Part shown: in pieces, positions 1-8,625 of the stretch
How positions within the stretch are numbered: position 1 is the stretch's first letter
Layout of the letters: the number at the start of each line of letters is the position of its first letter
Assembly: GCA_036012905.1 (NCBI GenBank)
Contig: DASCQF010000126.1
Location: forward strand, 1 to 64,000
Direction: 5' to 3'
DNA from: NP936 sp002726085
GTDB lineage: Bacteria > Acidobacteriota > Vicinamibacteria > Vicinamibacterales > UBA8438
Length of the DNA: 64,000 bases
Notes under the pieces: model-generated
What the model saw: the letters and a program-made list of their open reading frames with translations, nothing else
The model's database searches: none
What the model was told of the DNA's origin: nothing
Translations under genes and position numbers: made by a program

Positions 1-191
1 CCGGTCCCATCGGTGACAACCACACGCGACCCTTCGATCAACGCGGGGCTGGCCGCTTCGACCGTCACGCCCGGCAGCACGCCGCCGGTGTTATCGCTGA
101 CCTGGCCAGCGAGTGCGCTCTGGGCCGACGCCGCGGCAGGTACCAACATCAGGCACCCGAGCGCGACAATGAACAACTTACCGAACCTCAT
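1..191 (-). CDS. TonB-dependent receptor-like outer-membrane protein, N-terminal fragment
   Basis: Only the first 63 codons are inside the window; the gene runs off the left edge. The start ATG (189-191) follows a GGAGGTGG ribosome site. The protein opens with a signal peptide (basic MRFGK, hydrophobic core, AAASAQ cleavage region). It continues into GQVSDNTGGVLPGVTVEAAS, the typical beginning of a carboxypeptidase-regulatory-like domain. In Acidobacteriota that domain usually precedes a TonB-dependent receptor plug and barrel, but those parts are not visible, so receptor function is inferred. Transcription probably starts from the sigma-54 site just upstream. Confidence 0.7.
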   Translation of the reverse strand, partial: MRFGKLFIVALGCLMLVPAAASAQSALAGQVSDNTGGVLPGVTVEAASPALIEGSRVVVTDGT

Positions 192-243
192 CCATCCACC
201 TCCCGGAAGTAAGCTTACTTCTTTAATGAGCTTATAACATCAT

Positions 244-259
244 AGCAATACTCGTGCCA
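244..259 (-). promoter_or_regulatory. sigma-54 (-24/-12) promoter for the receptor gene
   Basis: Read on the minus strand the site is TGGCACG-AGTA-TTGCT, a full match to the RpoN consensus TGGCACG-N4-TTGCW. The GG and GC elements have the required spacing. The expected transcription start lies near position 232, about 40 nt before the receptor start codon. A sigma-54 promoter implies an activator of the NtrC class; none is encoded in this window. Confidence 0.75.
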
Positions 260-276
260 GTTATTTCAGGTATCTT

Positions 277-296
277 AAACAACTTAAACGTTGTTT
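277..296. repeat. Inverted repeat upstream of the sigma-54 promoter
   Basis: AAACAAC-TTAAAC-GTTGTTT is a perfect 7-bp inverted repeat in an AT-rich patch about 20 bp upstream of the -24 element. It could be a regulator site or a weak hairpin closing the decayed element to its right. Nothing distinguishes these possibilities. Confidence 0.4.
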
Positions 297-329
297 TTAC
301 AGTTACTTGCAAAGTTGTTGCCCCTGATC

Positions 330-650
330 AGGCGCATCAGTGCTCCAAAAATTTGAATGTCGATACATCCATTTGGATGATCCGGGGGAGTCCAGCGCCG
401 ATAGTGTGAGCTTGCCCATATGCGGTCCCCATCTGTGCAATAGACGCTGTTCCCACATGGGACACCGCCCGACACTATCTTTAGTGCGACGCACGTCGTC
501 GCCCGACCAAGCTCGGTGGCGTGAGAACTATCGATGACCGAGATACCCGAGCGATCGTAGGCCCGCAGCAGGCATCTCTTCGGAGACCCGAGAACAGATC
601 GATGACGACACTGTAGGACGTCCCGATTTCGCAGCCTCTGCGACTCATCA
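330..650 (-). pseudogene. Possible decayed IS3-family transposase remnant
   Basis: No intact gene is visible between 192 and 780. Minus-strand translation in shifting frames recalls an IS3-type DDE transposase. One stretch resembles VVIDLFSG (usually VVLDLFSRRVVGW). Another is CTDGDRIWASSHYRRW (compare HSDRGSQYAS-YRR), in the right order and roughly right spacing. The frames are broken and no terminal repeats were recognised. This is a weak similarity call made by eye. Confidence 0.25.
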
Positions 651-738
651 AGAGGCGCTGAGCCGCTGCCTCTCATCCGGACCAGCGAGCCGTCGTCGAC
701 GAGTCACGGAAGGAGGGCAATTCCAGGCTAGAACGCGA

Positions 739-767
739 TTGACAGTGTCGTAAATGGCTGATACTCT
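739..767 (+). promoter_or_regulatory. Putative sigma-70 promoter of the barrel protein gene
   Basis: TTGACA (739-744) is separated by 17 bp from TACTCT (762-767), about 75 nt before the start codon at 843. The -35 box is perfect and the -10 box is weak. Confidence 0.4.
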
Positions 768-842
768 CGGGCGGCTTTAGTGACTTTCTCTGTTTCGCCC
801 GCGCCAGAGGGGCGCACCGCACCGTTCTCAGGAGGTTTGAAC

Positions 843-1577
843 ATGCGAACTCGGTTGGTCGTTCTTGCTCTCGTTCTCGCCGTCTTCCCACTCTCACTTG
901 CTCAGCCGGCGGCTGCGCAGGACTACGTGGGTGAGTGGGCAATCGGGTACTCGTTCCTTGGAAACAACGACCTTGCGATCGAGTCAAACAACCTGCCATT
1001 GGGCTGGTATGGCGGCGGTGCCTACAACTTCAGCGAAAACCTATCGCTTGCCTTCGATCTCAGCGGTGGGTACAACTTCGGCATCGATGTGTGCGGAGGC
1101 TTGGAGTCGATCGCGATTGCCACCCTCAGCCAGCCTGCCGCCTGCCTCGAGGGGGTCGTGCCGGCAACCGCCGCCGAAGAATTCCAGGGACTGTCGTATC
1201 ATCGCGCCGAGGCACAGTGGTGCTCCCCGACGTTGAGTGAGTGCGACATCAGTACCGTGTCGGTTGGGGGCGTCGCCGGCCCGCGGTTCCAGATGCAGGC
1301 CGGCAGCGTGAAGCCGTTCGTGCACATCATGGCCGGTGTCGTGCGATCGGTTCGAAAGATAGCGTTCTACTCTCACACGGGGACGAACTTCGCCCTCCAG
1401 CCTGGTGGTGGTATCGATGTCGATGTCAACGACACCACGGCCGTGCGGTTCCAGGGCGATTATCGGATGCTGTTTTTCCCTGACCCGACAAGCTCGGATT
1501 CGTCGCTTGTCAGCAATGACAATTTCAACGAGTTCCGCTTCGCGGTTGGCGTCGTGTTCAAGGTCGGCGAGCGATAA
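843..1577 (+). CDS. Outer-membrane beta-barrel protein, 244 aa
   Basis: A small porin-like barrel of unknown ligand. The start ATG at 843 is preceded by an AGGAGGT ribosome site. The ORF could extend upstream to 780 but would then lack a signal peptide at its N-terminus. A signal peptide (MRTRLVVLALVLAVFPLSLAQPAAAQ) is followed by alternating aromatic and hydrophobic strands, such as LGWYGGGAYNFSENLSLAFDL, and ends in a strand before the terminal GER. Four cysteines in the first half could form two disulfides. The length fits an eight-stranded OmpA/OmpW-like barrel. It is monocistronic, with a hairpin after it. Confidence 0.65.
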   Translation: MRTRLVVLALVLAVFPLSLAQPAAAQDYVGEWAIGYSFLGNNDLAIESNNLPLGWYGGGAYNFSENLSLAFDLSGGYNFGIDVCGGLESIAIATLSQPAACLEGVVPATAAEEFQGLSYHRAEAQWCSPTLSECDISTVSVGGVAGPRFQMQAGSVKPFVHIMAGVVRSVRKIAFYSHTGTNFALQPGGGIDVDVNDTTAVRFQGDYRMLFFPDPTSSDSSLVSNDNFNEFRFAVGVVFKVGER

Positions 1578-1650
1578 GCTCGCGACCTCGGAATAAGAAT
1601 AATCACTGAACATCCACGTGGCTCGTGGGCCTCGGCCTTCGAGTCACGTT

Positions 1651-1693
1651 GGTGGGGCTCTCCGCCGCCGAACCTCCCGGCGGGGAGCCACCC
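1651..1693. terminator. GC-rich hairpin between convergent genes
   Basis: GGTGGGGCTCTCCGCCG pairs imperfectly with CGGCGGGGAGCCACC. It sits between the barrel gene (ends 1577) and the minus-strand gene ending at 1854. No T-tract follows, so intrinsic termination is uncertain. The rest of 1578-1853 holds no gene apart from a short heptamer repeat. Confidence 0.4.
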
Positions 1694-1835
1694 CAAAACG
1701 ACGCCGCGCACAACCCGGTCTTCCCAGCAAGCTCCAATCACTACAGCCGGCACATAGCGTCCGCCGCATCGCGAGCGTCTACGCCCGTCTCTGAGATTGA
1801 GTTCGCAACCCTAACCGGAACAAGAGCTGGTCCTA

Positions 1836-1856
1836 GTCACAAGGCACAAGGCACTA
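1836..1856. repeat. Short heptamer repeat (GTCACAA/GGCACAA/GGCACTA)
   Basis: Three consecutive 7-bp units of the form G(T/G)CACnA lie directly before the stop codon of the minus-strand gene at 1854. The period and G-K-C start match the larger heptamer elements elsewhere in the window. Confidence 0.45.
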
Positions 1857-3497
1857 TTCAAAGGTCTTGATCCCCAGTCTCCTCAGTTCGTCGCGATAGT
1901 GTTGGAACTGAGCGGGGTCCACGTCTTGATAGAAGCGCGCCAGCATTTCGTAGGGCAGGGCATAATCGGGATCGACTTCGATTGCCTGCTCCCACTCGCG
2001 CACCGCTCGATCAACCTGGTCTTGTCGCAACCAGAGCATCCCGAGGTTGTAGTGGCTATCCGGGTACCACGGGTTGCGACGGATCTCCTCGTCGTAATAA
2101 GCCCTCGCCGTCTCGAAGTCTTCTAGCTGGTGGTGCACGAGACCCAGATTGTTTCGCACCATCGGCTCGTCAGGGTCGAGCTCGATCGTCCGCTCGTACT
2201 GCTCGCGTGCCAGTTCGTACTGTTGATTCAGAAAGTAGATCGCGCCGAGGTTGTTCGCGGCGAACGCCGAGCGTGGAGATTGTGCGACAGCCGTTTCCCA
2301 CAACACCCACCTGTCGGCGAACTGCTGCGAGCGATTGAACGCCACCACCCCGAACAGGACGACCATGGTTGACAGCACAACGCGCCCGATCGGTCTGGTG
2401 TGAAAGGCGGTGGACCGAAGCGTCTCGAGCACGAATATCAGGATGCCCACGATGGGCGCGTACAACCGCTCCTCGAGGTGAAACTCATGGCCCGCAAGCA
2501 GCGTGGGAAGAATCAACAAGACGAACCACGCCAGGCCGAGCCAGAGCAACGCACGTTGTCGTACCAGGAGCAACACGCAGCCGAGCGCCGCGAGCACGAG
2601 CAGTCCAGGCCAGAGGGGCGCGTGCAGGTCGGCCACGGTACGCAAGGAGATCGGGACGACGGTCTTGCCGAAGTAGTGGACCAGCACGAGCCCCACTTCG
2701 GCCACGTTGTCCACGAGCCGTGGCAGCACGGGTGCGGGATTGTCGAACGCCATGGTGCGCAGCGTGAACCATGCGGCGGCTGGAAGCCCCCACCCCGCCG
2801 CGATCGGCATCCACCGCGCCCAGAGCTTGGAGCGAAAGTGCTCGTCGCGAGCCCAGGCCAGTCCCAACAGCAGCGGCGGCAGCACGAACGCCGGTTCCTT
2901 GATGAGAAGCGCGCAGAAGAACGTCAGCGACTGCAGGCTCCAACGCCAACGTCCCGGATGACGCCAGTAGGATACCCACGCCAGCGTCGCCACGATGACC
3001 GAGAGCCCGAGCAGGCTGTCGTTTCGACCCGGTATCCACGACACGCCCTGCACCAGCACGGGGTGCACGGCAAAGAAGAGCGCCCCCCACAGGCTCAGAC
3101 GTTCGGAGTATCCGATCGCGCGAAACAGCACCAGCAGCAAACTGGCCGACAGCAGGTGGATCAGGATGCTCGTCAGGTGGAACCCGAACAGGTCCGTGCC
3201 GGTGAATTGGAAGTCGACCATATAGGTCAGCATGTAGAGCGGACGGTAATAGGTGTCCTCCGTGAAGCGCCACATGTCGTCCATGAACAGCGCACCGATG
3301 TTCGACAGGTCGTCGTAGAAATACTGATTGTTGAAGACGAGCTCCTGGTCGTCAAAGTAGGTGTAATCAAAGAAGAGCGAGTTGCCATACACCGCCAGTC
3401 CACACGCGACGACCAGCACGAACGGGCCCATCGCGGCCAGGAGCCGGCGTGGCGTCAACCCGCCCGTCACCGTCTTGTTCGAACCATTTGCTCGCAT
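1854..3497 (-). CDS. TMTC-like membrane glycosyltransferase with C-terminal TPR repeats, 547 aa
   Basis: An integral membrane GT-C-fold protein. About nine to ten hydrophobic segments cover the first 400 residues. An acidic loop motif (DYTYFDDQEL) follows the first helix, as in polyprenol-phosphate-sugar-dependent mannosyltransferases. The last 150 residues form about four TPR units (NNLGAIYFLNQQYELA, NNLGLVHHQLEDFETA, YNLGMLWLRQDQVDRA). This layout matches the TMTC/GT39-TPR proteins common in Acidobacteria. Acceptor and donor are unknown. The ATG at 3497 was chosen because the upstream 43 codons look unlike a signal anchor; a start at 3626 is possible. It is divergent from the UnbU-like gene. 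Confidence 0.6.
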   Translation of the reverse strand: MRANGSNKTVTGGLTPRRLLAAMGPFVLVVACGLAVYGNSLFFDYTYFDDQELVFNNQYFYDDLSNIGALFMDDMWRFTEDTYYRPLYMLTYMVDFQFTGTDLFGFHLTSILIHLLSASLLLVLFRAIGYSERLSLWGALFFAVHPVLVQGVSWIPGRNDSLLGLSVIVATLAWVSYWRHPGRWRWSLQSLTFFCALLIKEPAFVLPPLLLGLAWARDEHFRSKLWARWMPIAAGWGLPAAAWFTLRTMAFDNPAPVLPRLVDNVAEVGLVLVHYFGKTVVPISLRTVADLHAPLWPGLLVLAALGCVLLLVRQRALLWLGLAWFVLLILPTLLAGHEFHLEERLYAPIVGILIFVLETLRSTAFHTRPIGRVVLSTMVVLFGVVAFNRSQQFADRWVLWETAVAQSPRSAFAANNLGAIYFLNQQYELAREQYERTIELDPDEPMVRNNLGLVHHQLEDFETARAYYDEEIRRNPWYPDSHYNLGMLWLRQDQVDRAVREWEQAIEVDPDYALPYEMLARFYQDVDPAQFQHYRDELRRLGIKTFE

Positions 3498-3650
3498 TGG
3501 CTGAGAATCGATACCGCCCGCGATTGTAACGCACACAGCAGTTAGACTAAGGGCGCGAACCAACCACCCTGTCACGTGGAACGGCAAAGCAAGGTCGCTG
3601 GAATTTCGACCTGGTGGTGTCCCCACCCGGGTCTTCTCTAAAGGTCACAC

Positions 3651-5522
3651 ATGGCACTCGCCGGCGCTGGCACATCTCTTCGTCGCCCATCTGCGTTACA
3701 GCTTCCGCTGTACTTGACGTCGCTTCTCTTTTTGCTCAGCTTCCTGCCGCGAGTTCGCGCGAGCGACGGCCTCATCTGGTCTTTCTGGGGAGCGTGCGCA
3801 GGCTTGCTCGTCTGGCAGGTGGCGATGAGAATGGCCACCGCTCGCCAGCGACGAACACTGACTTTCGAGTTCACGCTCCAGAAGAATCACTACCTCCAGC
3901 TACTGGCCCACATTGGTGTGTATGTGTACTGGGGCTGGTACTGGCCTGAAGTCACGAATCACGCGTGGCTGATCGTCGCGCAGATCGTGTTCGCCTACGC
4001 GTTCGACATGCTGCTTGCCTGGTCGAGACGCGATTCATGGCGACTGGGATTTGGTCCATTCCCGATCATACTGAGCACGAACCTGTTTCTGTGGTTCAGA
4101 GACGACTGGTTCGTTCTGCAGCTCCTCATGGTCGCGCTGGGATTCATCGGGAAGGAGCTGTTCACCTGGACGAAGGACGGGCGTCGCACACACATCTTCA
4201 ACCCGTCCGGCTTCTCGCTGTCCGTCTTCTCGATCGTCCTCATCGCGTTGGGACAAACCGACTTGACGTGGGGCCAGGAGATTGCCCAGACACTGCGATA
4301 CCCCGAGCACATGTATCTGGTGATCTTTCTGCTGGGTCTGTTTGTGCAGTACTTCTTCGCAGTCACGCTGATGACGCTCTCGGCCGCGGCCGCACTGTTT
4401 GTGCTGGGCGCTGTCTATTCCGGCGTCACCGGCGTGTACTTCTTTGTCGACACGAGCATTCCGATTGCGGTGTTCCTCGGCTTGCACCTCTTGATCACCG
4501 ATCCATCCACATCGCCACGAACCGCGCTTGGCCGCGTGCTCTTCGGAGCACTGTATGGCGCGAGCGTGTTCGTGCTCTACGCACTGTTTGTCCCGCTTGG
4601 CGTGCCCGCGTTCTACGACAAGCTGCTGTGCGTTCCGGTGCTGAACCTCAGCGTCCGGATGCTCGACCGCATCGCGCGCGCGGTCCACGCCGAGATGCTC
4701 GGTTTCGACAAGCTGTGGCCGAGCTTTTCTCTACGGCAGCTCAACCTCGGCTCCATGACGGTATGGACGCTCCTCTTCGTCGCGCTACTCAACACCAACA
4801 TGGTGGGAGCGAAACACGAAGGCGCAAATCCCGCGTTCTGGGAGGAGGCCTGCTCGGAAGGTCTCCGCGACGGGTGCCGCAAGCTGCTTGTCAGGCAGTC
4901 CAACAACTGCGCGGAAGGATTTGCGTGGTCCTGCAATGAGCTTGGCATCCTCCTGGGTGAGGGCACCCTCGTGGCGGGCGACACAAACGGCGCCGCTGCC
5001 AGCTTCGCGCGCGCCTGCGACCTTGGTCTCGCCGTCGGCTGCACCAATGCCGACGCGCTCGCGTCCGGAGGGCTGGGCTTCACGCGGGCATCCACGAGCT
5101 TCGCCTATGCCTGGGCCTACCAGGACACGCCCCCTCTCCGAGAGGCGTGCGACTCAGGTGACGGCGAGGGCTGCTACCTGTTGGCCTCGGCATACAGAGA
5201 AGGCCGAGGCGTCGCGCAGGACGAGGCGCTGGCACGCGAGCTGTATTCGCGGTCCTGCGATCTGGGCTGGCCGACCGGATGCAGCGCCCTGGCGGAGGTC
5301 TATTTGCGAGGGGAAGGCGTGGCCGTGGATTTCAGGCGCGCCGCCGACGGTTTCGACCAGGCGTGCACCGCCGGCGAGGCGATGAGCTGCCTCCGTCTCG
5401 GGCTGATGTACCGGGCTGGCGAAGGGATCGCGCCGGACGAGACGCGATCGCGGGCCTTGATCGAACAGGCCTGCGACATGGGGTTGCCAACTGCCTGTGA
5501 GATGCTCGCAGGGCTCCGCTAG
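3651..5522 (+). CDS. UnbU/RnfD(NqrB)-like membrane protein fused to Sel1 repeats, 623 aa
   Basis: Residues 1 to about 395 contain some ten hydrophobic helices and two motifs typical of the RnfD/NqrB superfamily: HIFNPSGFSLS and LLITDPSTSPRTALGRVLFG. The closest known relatives are UnbU-type proteins found beside UnbV/CRTAC1 genes. From about residue 400 there are about seven Sel1-like units, each with spaced cysteines (ACDSGDGEGCYLLASAYREG, SCDLGWPTGCSALAEVYLRG). These recall Helicobacter cysteine-rich proteins, whose disulfides imply a periplasmic location. The canonical flavin-attachment threonine of NqrB/RnfD was not recognised, so redox activity is unproven. Its stop overlaps the stop of the convergent gene within a CTAG. 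Confidence 0.6.
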   Translation: MALAGAGTSLRRPSALQLPLYLTSLLFLLSFLPRVRASDGLIWSFWGACAGLLVWQVAMRMATARQRRTLTFEFTLQKNHYLQLLAHIGVYVYWGWYWPEVTNHAWLIVAQIVFAYAFDMLLAWSRRDSWRLGFGPFPIILSTNLFLWFRDDWFVLQLLMVALGFIGKELFTWTKDGRRTHIFNPSGFSLSVFSIVLIALGQTDLTWGQEIAQTLRYPEHMYLVIFLLGLFVQYFFAVTLMTLSAAAALFVLGAVYSGVTGVYFFVDTSIPIAVFLGLHLLITDPSTSPRTALGRVLFGALYGASVFVLYALFVPLGVPAFYDKLLCVPVLNLSVRMLDRIARAVHAEMLGFDKLWPSFSLRQLNLGSMTVWTLLFVALLNTNMVGAKHEGANPAFWEEACSEGLRDGCRKLLVRQSNNCAEGFAWSCNELGILLGEGTLVAGDTNGAAASFARACDLGLAVGCTNADALASGGLGFTRASTSFAYAWAYQDTPPLREACDSGDGEGCYLLASAYREGRGVAQDEALARELYSRSCDLGWPTGCSALAEVYLRGEGVAVDFRRAADGFDQACTAGEAMSCLRLGLMYRAGEGIAPDETRSRALIEQACDMGLPTACEMLAGLR

Positions 5523-7978
5523 CGCGACGACGCCCGCTCGGCCAGCGCCGCTTGCAACCGACTCTCCATCTCCGGGTTCTGCGGCGCCAGTCGTGCCGCT
5601 TCCTGGTAGTGGCGGACCGCCTCGTCCAGATCGCCTTGCATCTCCGCGACCATCGCGAGGTTGGCGTGGGCGTCGGCATATTCTGGAGCAATCTGAATCG
5701 CCTGCCGAAAGTGGCCGACCGCTTCTTCGAGCTGGTCCTGCTGAGCCAGCGCGATGCCAAGGTCGTTGTGAGCCAGCGGGAAATTCGGGTCGATCTGCAG
5801 GATCGCCCGATACTGCTCGATCGCCTCGGCAGGCTCGCCTCGCAATTGCAGCGTCGTCGCCAGATTGTTGTAGGCCTCGATGAACGTCGGGTCCAGCTCG
5901 GTCGCGCGGCGGAAGTGCTCGGCGGCTTCATCGAGCGCTTGCCTGGCGCCGAGCGCCATACCGAGGTCGTTGTACGCGCTCGCCGAGTCCGGCATCAGCT
6001 CGACTGCACGACGGAAGTGGGTGAGGGCGTCGTCGACCGCCCCGCCCTTCTGAAGCGCGGTTGCCAGATTCGTGTGCGCGTCGCCAAGCCCTGGATCTGC
6101 ATCGATGGCCTGTCTGAACAGCGCGACCGCCTCTCGGAGCTGACCTTGTTCGGCAGCCACCAGGCCCAGGTTGTTGAACGCTTCGCCCCACTCCGGCCTG
6201 AGCTCGGTTGCCCGACGATAGTGATCACCCGCATCCTCGAACTCTCCCTGCGTCACTAGGGCGTTCCCAAGATTGACGTGCGCTTCGGCGAAGCCTGGAT
6301 CGATCCGGACAGCCTCGCGCAGATGACCGACCGCGTCGACGATCTCGCCCTGAGTCACCAACGCATTCGCCAGATTGAAGTGGCCGTCGGCGTCCTCCGG
6401 CGCCAGCTCCAGCGCCCTCCGATGTTGCACGATCGCCTCTTCCAGCTCGCCGGTGGCGGCGAGCGCCGTGCCGAGATTGCTGTAGGCGACCGCATTGTCG
6501 GGATTGCGCGCCAGCGCGTCGCGATAGAGCGCAATCGCTTCGTCGAGTCTGCCCTGGACCTGCAGCTCCGTGCCGACGTTGCTCTCGGTCACGGCGCGCA
6601 TCTGGGCCATCGAAAACACGGGCCAGTTGCAAAAGATCGCGAAGACGAGGGTCGCCGCAACGCCCCAGGCGAGATGCTGCCTGGGCCTCGAACGCAACAG
6701 CTGGCCGATGTTCGCCGCGCCGGCCGCAGCGAACAAGATCAGGAAAGGCACCAGCGGATATCGGTATCTCGCCATCACGGCAAAGGCGACAAGCGCCAAC
6801 GCATAAACCGCCAGCATCAAGTACAGCAGCAGCAACTCCTGACGTCTCGGCCAGGTTGCCCAGACTCCGACGAGCGCCAACGGAGCGAGCAGCCCGAAAT
6901 GCCAGACGGTGCCGGAGGCCCACAGCAGGAACGACCGGTCGGCATAACTGAGCTGGTCTTCGGTGTCGGCCACCTCCGAGCCGTTCCACGCCAGCATGAC
7001 CTTGCGTCCCATCAACCCCAGCCAGTCGACTGGCTGCGACCAGATGTAGGCGAGTGTGCGCCGCGTCCAGTAGCGCGACACCTCAGCAGGGCTCAACGCC
7101 GTGCCAGTCGCCAGTTCGGCAATCTCGGTGGCATCTTGACGCTCGTACTTGGGGTCGCCGCGACCAAACCGCAACGGTTGGTAGATGCCGGAGGCGTCCT
7201 CGTTGTTCCCGATGAAGAAATTCGGACCGAGCTGTGAGGTGGTCAGATAGAACTCACCACTCACCGCCTTGTTGCGTGCGGCAACCGGCAACAACACGAT
7301 GGCGAGTCCGGCCAGTAGGAAACCGGCCAGGACGAGGCGCTCGGTCGCGAGGTGGCGCTGATGCCAGAGGAGCCAGAGCAGGATCGCGATCACGAACACC
7401 AGCGCGTTTTCGCGTGTCAGCATCAGACAACCGACCGTCACGCCGACCCATAGCCATGTCCATCGCTGTTTCGGTTCCACGATCAGCCCGCCAAGCAGCG
7501 CCAGCGTCAGACACAGCAAGAAGGCGTCGAGCACCGACTTCTGAACCAGGCCGTCGAAGAAGATGGCTGGAGCGTAAAAGGCCAACATCAGGCCGGCGAT
7601 GATCCCGACGCGCTTCGAGAAAAGACGCCACCCGGCGAAAGCGAGAAAGGCGCACGCGGCCGAGCCGAGAACGGCCTGGACAAGCCGCACGACCATCGAC
7701 CCTTCGCCGAACACGGAGTACACCAGACCAAGGAAGTAGGGATAAAGCGGCGCCTGATAAAAGACATCGCTGCCGATCCAATCGCCGGCGGCGATCTGTT
7801 GCGCCCATGTGTGATAGCTCTGGGCGTCCCCCATCATGAGCTCGAAGAACGGAGCCGTTCGGATCTGCCACAGATGCAGCAGCCGAACGACCAGGCTGAC
7901 AAGGAAGACGGCGACGGCGTAGCGAATGAAGCTGTCGGGCCCTGCAGGCTGCCGCTCGTCTGTCGCGGACTCCGTCAT
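5519..7978 (-). CDS. GT39-type membrane glycosyltransferase with long TPR array, 819 aa
   Basis: The first ~470 residues are a polytopic GT-C domain with the luminal acidic motif MMGDAQSYHTWA and the downstream YQAPLYPYFLG typical of the ArnT/PMT (GT39) group. Residues ~480-819 hold about ten TPR units of 34 residues (AYSNLGTALAATGELEEAI, AHVNLGNALVTQGEFEDAG and so on). It may move a lipid-linked sugar to a protein or envelope polymer, with the TPRs binding the partner. It forms a three-gene group with the TMTC-like gene and the UnbU-like gene. The tandem TPRs make the minus strand internally repetitive. Confidence 0.65.
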   Translation of the reverse strand: MTESATDERQPAGPDSFIRYAVAVFLVSLVVRLLHLWQIRTAPFFELMMGDAQSYHTWAQQIAAGDWIGSDVFYQAPLYPYFLGLVYSVFGEGSMVVRLVQAVLGSAACAFLAFAGWRLFSKRVGIIAGLMLAFYAPAIFFDGLVQKSVLDAFLLCLTLALLGGLIVEPKQRWTWLWVGVTVGCLMLTRENALVFVIAILLWLLWHQRHLATERLVLAGFLLAGLAIVLLPVAARNKAVSGEFYLTTSQLGPNFFIGNNEDASGIYQPLRFGRGDPKYERQDATEIAELATGTALSPAEVSRYWTRRTLAYIWSQPVDWLGLMGRKVMLAWNGSEVADTEDQLSYADRSFLLWASGTVWHFGLLAPLALVGVWATWPRRQELLLLYLMLAVYALALVAFAVMARYRYPLVPFLILFAAAGAANIGQLLRSRPRQHLAWGVAATLVFAIFCNWPVFSMAQMRAVTESNVGTELQVQGRLDEAIALYRDALARNPDNAVAYSNLGTALAATGELEEAIVQHRRALELAPEDADGHFNLANALVTQGEIVDAVGHLREAVRIDPGFAEAHVNLGNALVTQGEFEDAGDHYRRATELRPEWGEAFNNLGLVAAEQGQLREAVALFRQAIDADPGLGDAHTNLATALQKGGAVDDALTHFRRAVELMPDSASAYNDLGMALGARQALDEAAEHFRRATELDPTFIEAYNNLATTLQLRGEPAEAIEQYRAILQIDPNFPLAHNDLGIALAQQDQLEEAVGHFRQAIQIAPEYADAHANLAMVAEMQGDLDEAVRHYQEAARLAPQNPEMESRLQAALAERASSR

Positions 7979-8017
7979 ATCGATTCTCTCACCCGGCCGA
8001 TTGTCGCACCAGCAGGG

Positions 8018-8485
8018 TTACTGAGCGGCAACGATCATGATCGTGTCGAGGGTCGCCTTGTCGGCCGGCATCTCCGCATCGCCCGCCGGGTAGTCGTTGG
8101 CGTCGAGGAGAAACGCGACGAGGTCGGTGTACTCTTCGTCGGTCAGCCGCCCTGGTCCATCCTCCGGCATCGACACCTTGATGCGCTCGAACAACATGCC
8201 GACCGGGACCTCGGTCCAGTACACGATGAAGTCGCTGCCGGCGACACCGGGCGCCATCTCGCCGCCCTTCAGCTCGGGTCCGTGGCACGAGGCACAGTCG
8301 CGAGCATAGACCCGTCCGCCGCGACGCGCCTGCGCAGCAGAAAACACCCCGTCGAGCACAGTGCTGGTGGTCTCCTGGAGAGCGGCCGCGGTCCGCTCAC
8401 CGGCCGGCATCTCGGTCGCCAGTCCGTTCACCGATGCCCACGCCACCGTCAGCCCGACACACCCCGCGGTCAACCATCTCTTCAT
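8018..8485 (-). CDS. Secreted mono-haem cytochrome c, 155 aa
   Basis: A periplasmic class I c-type cytochrome. The ATG at 8485 follows an AGGAGA ribosome site and starts a signal peptide (MKRWLTAGCVGLTVAWASVNGLA). The haem site CASCH lies at residues 64-68 and is followed by GPELKGGEMAPGVAG. A downstream Met in VSMPEDGPGRLTDEEYTDLVAFLL is the likely axial ligand. Similar small cytochromes act with membrane or PQQ dehydrogenases, but no such enzyme is adjacent. A start 14 codons upstream would place a basic stretch before the signal and is less likely. Confidence 0.8.
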   Translation of the reverse strand: MKRWLTAGCVGLTVAWASVNGLATEMPAGERTAAALQETTSTVLDGVFSAAQARRGGRVYARDCASCHGPELKGGEMAPGVAGSDFIVYWTEVPVGMLFERIKVSMPEDGPGRLTDEEYTDLVAFLLDANDYPAGDAEMPADKATLDTIMIVAAQ

Positions 8486-8596
8486 CCGTCGTCTCCTGTA
8501 TCCGGGTTCGTGTCCGGTCTCGGACACCGCAAAGAACTTGACGTCGCTCCTGGTTCATTCTGGCATCCCGGCTCCGATGCGATCAACCCGCCGAGG

Positions 8597-8611
8597 CCTC
8601 CTGCCTCCTGC
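8597..8611. repeat. Two-unit CCTCCTG heptamer repeat
   Basis: CCTCCTGCCTCCTGC, equivalent on the other strand to GGCAGGA units, lies between the cytochrome gene and the methyltransferase gene. It is a short member of the heptamer family. Confidence 0.4.
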
Positions 8612-8625
8612 AGCACCTTCCGCCC

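Noticed and set aside
2400..3545. Long plus-strand ORF (381 codons) opposite the TMTC-like gene
   Set aside because: Its product is rich in Arg, Gln and His with no hydrophobic core or motif. It is the antisense shadow of a clear membrane protein in GC-rich DNA.
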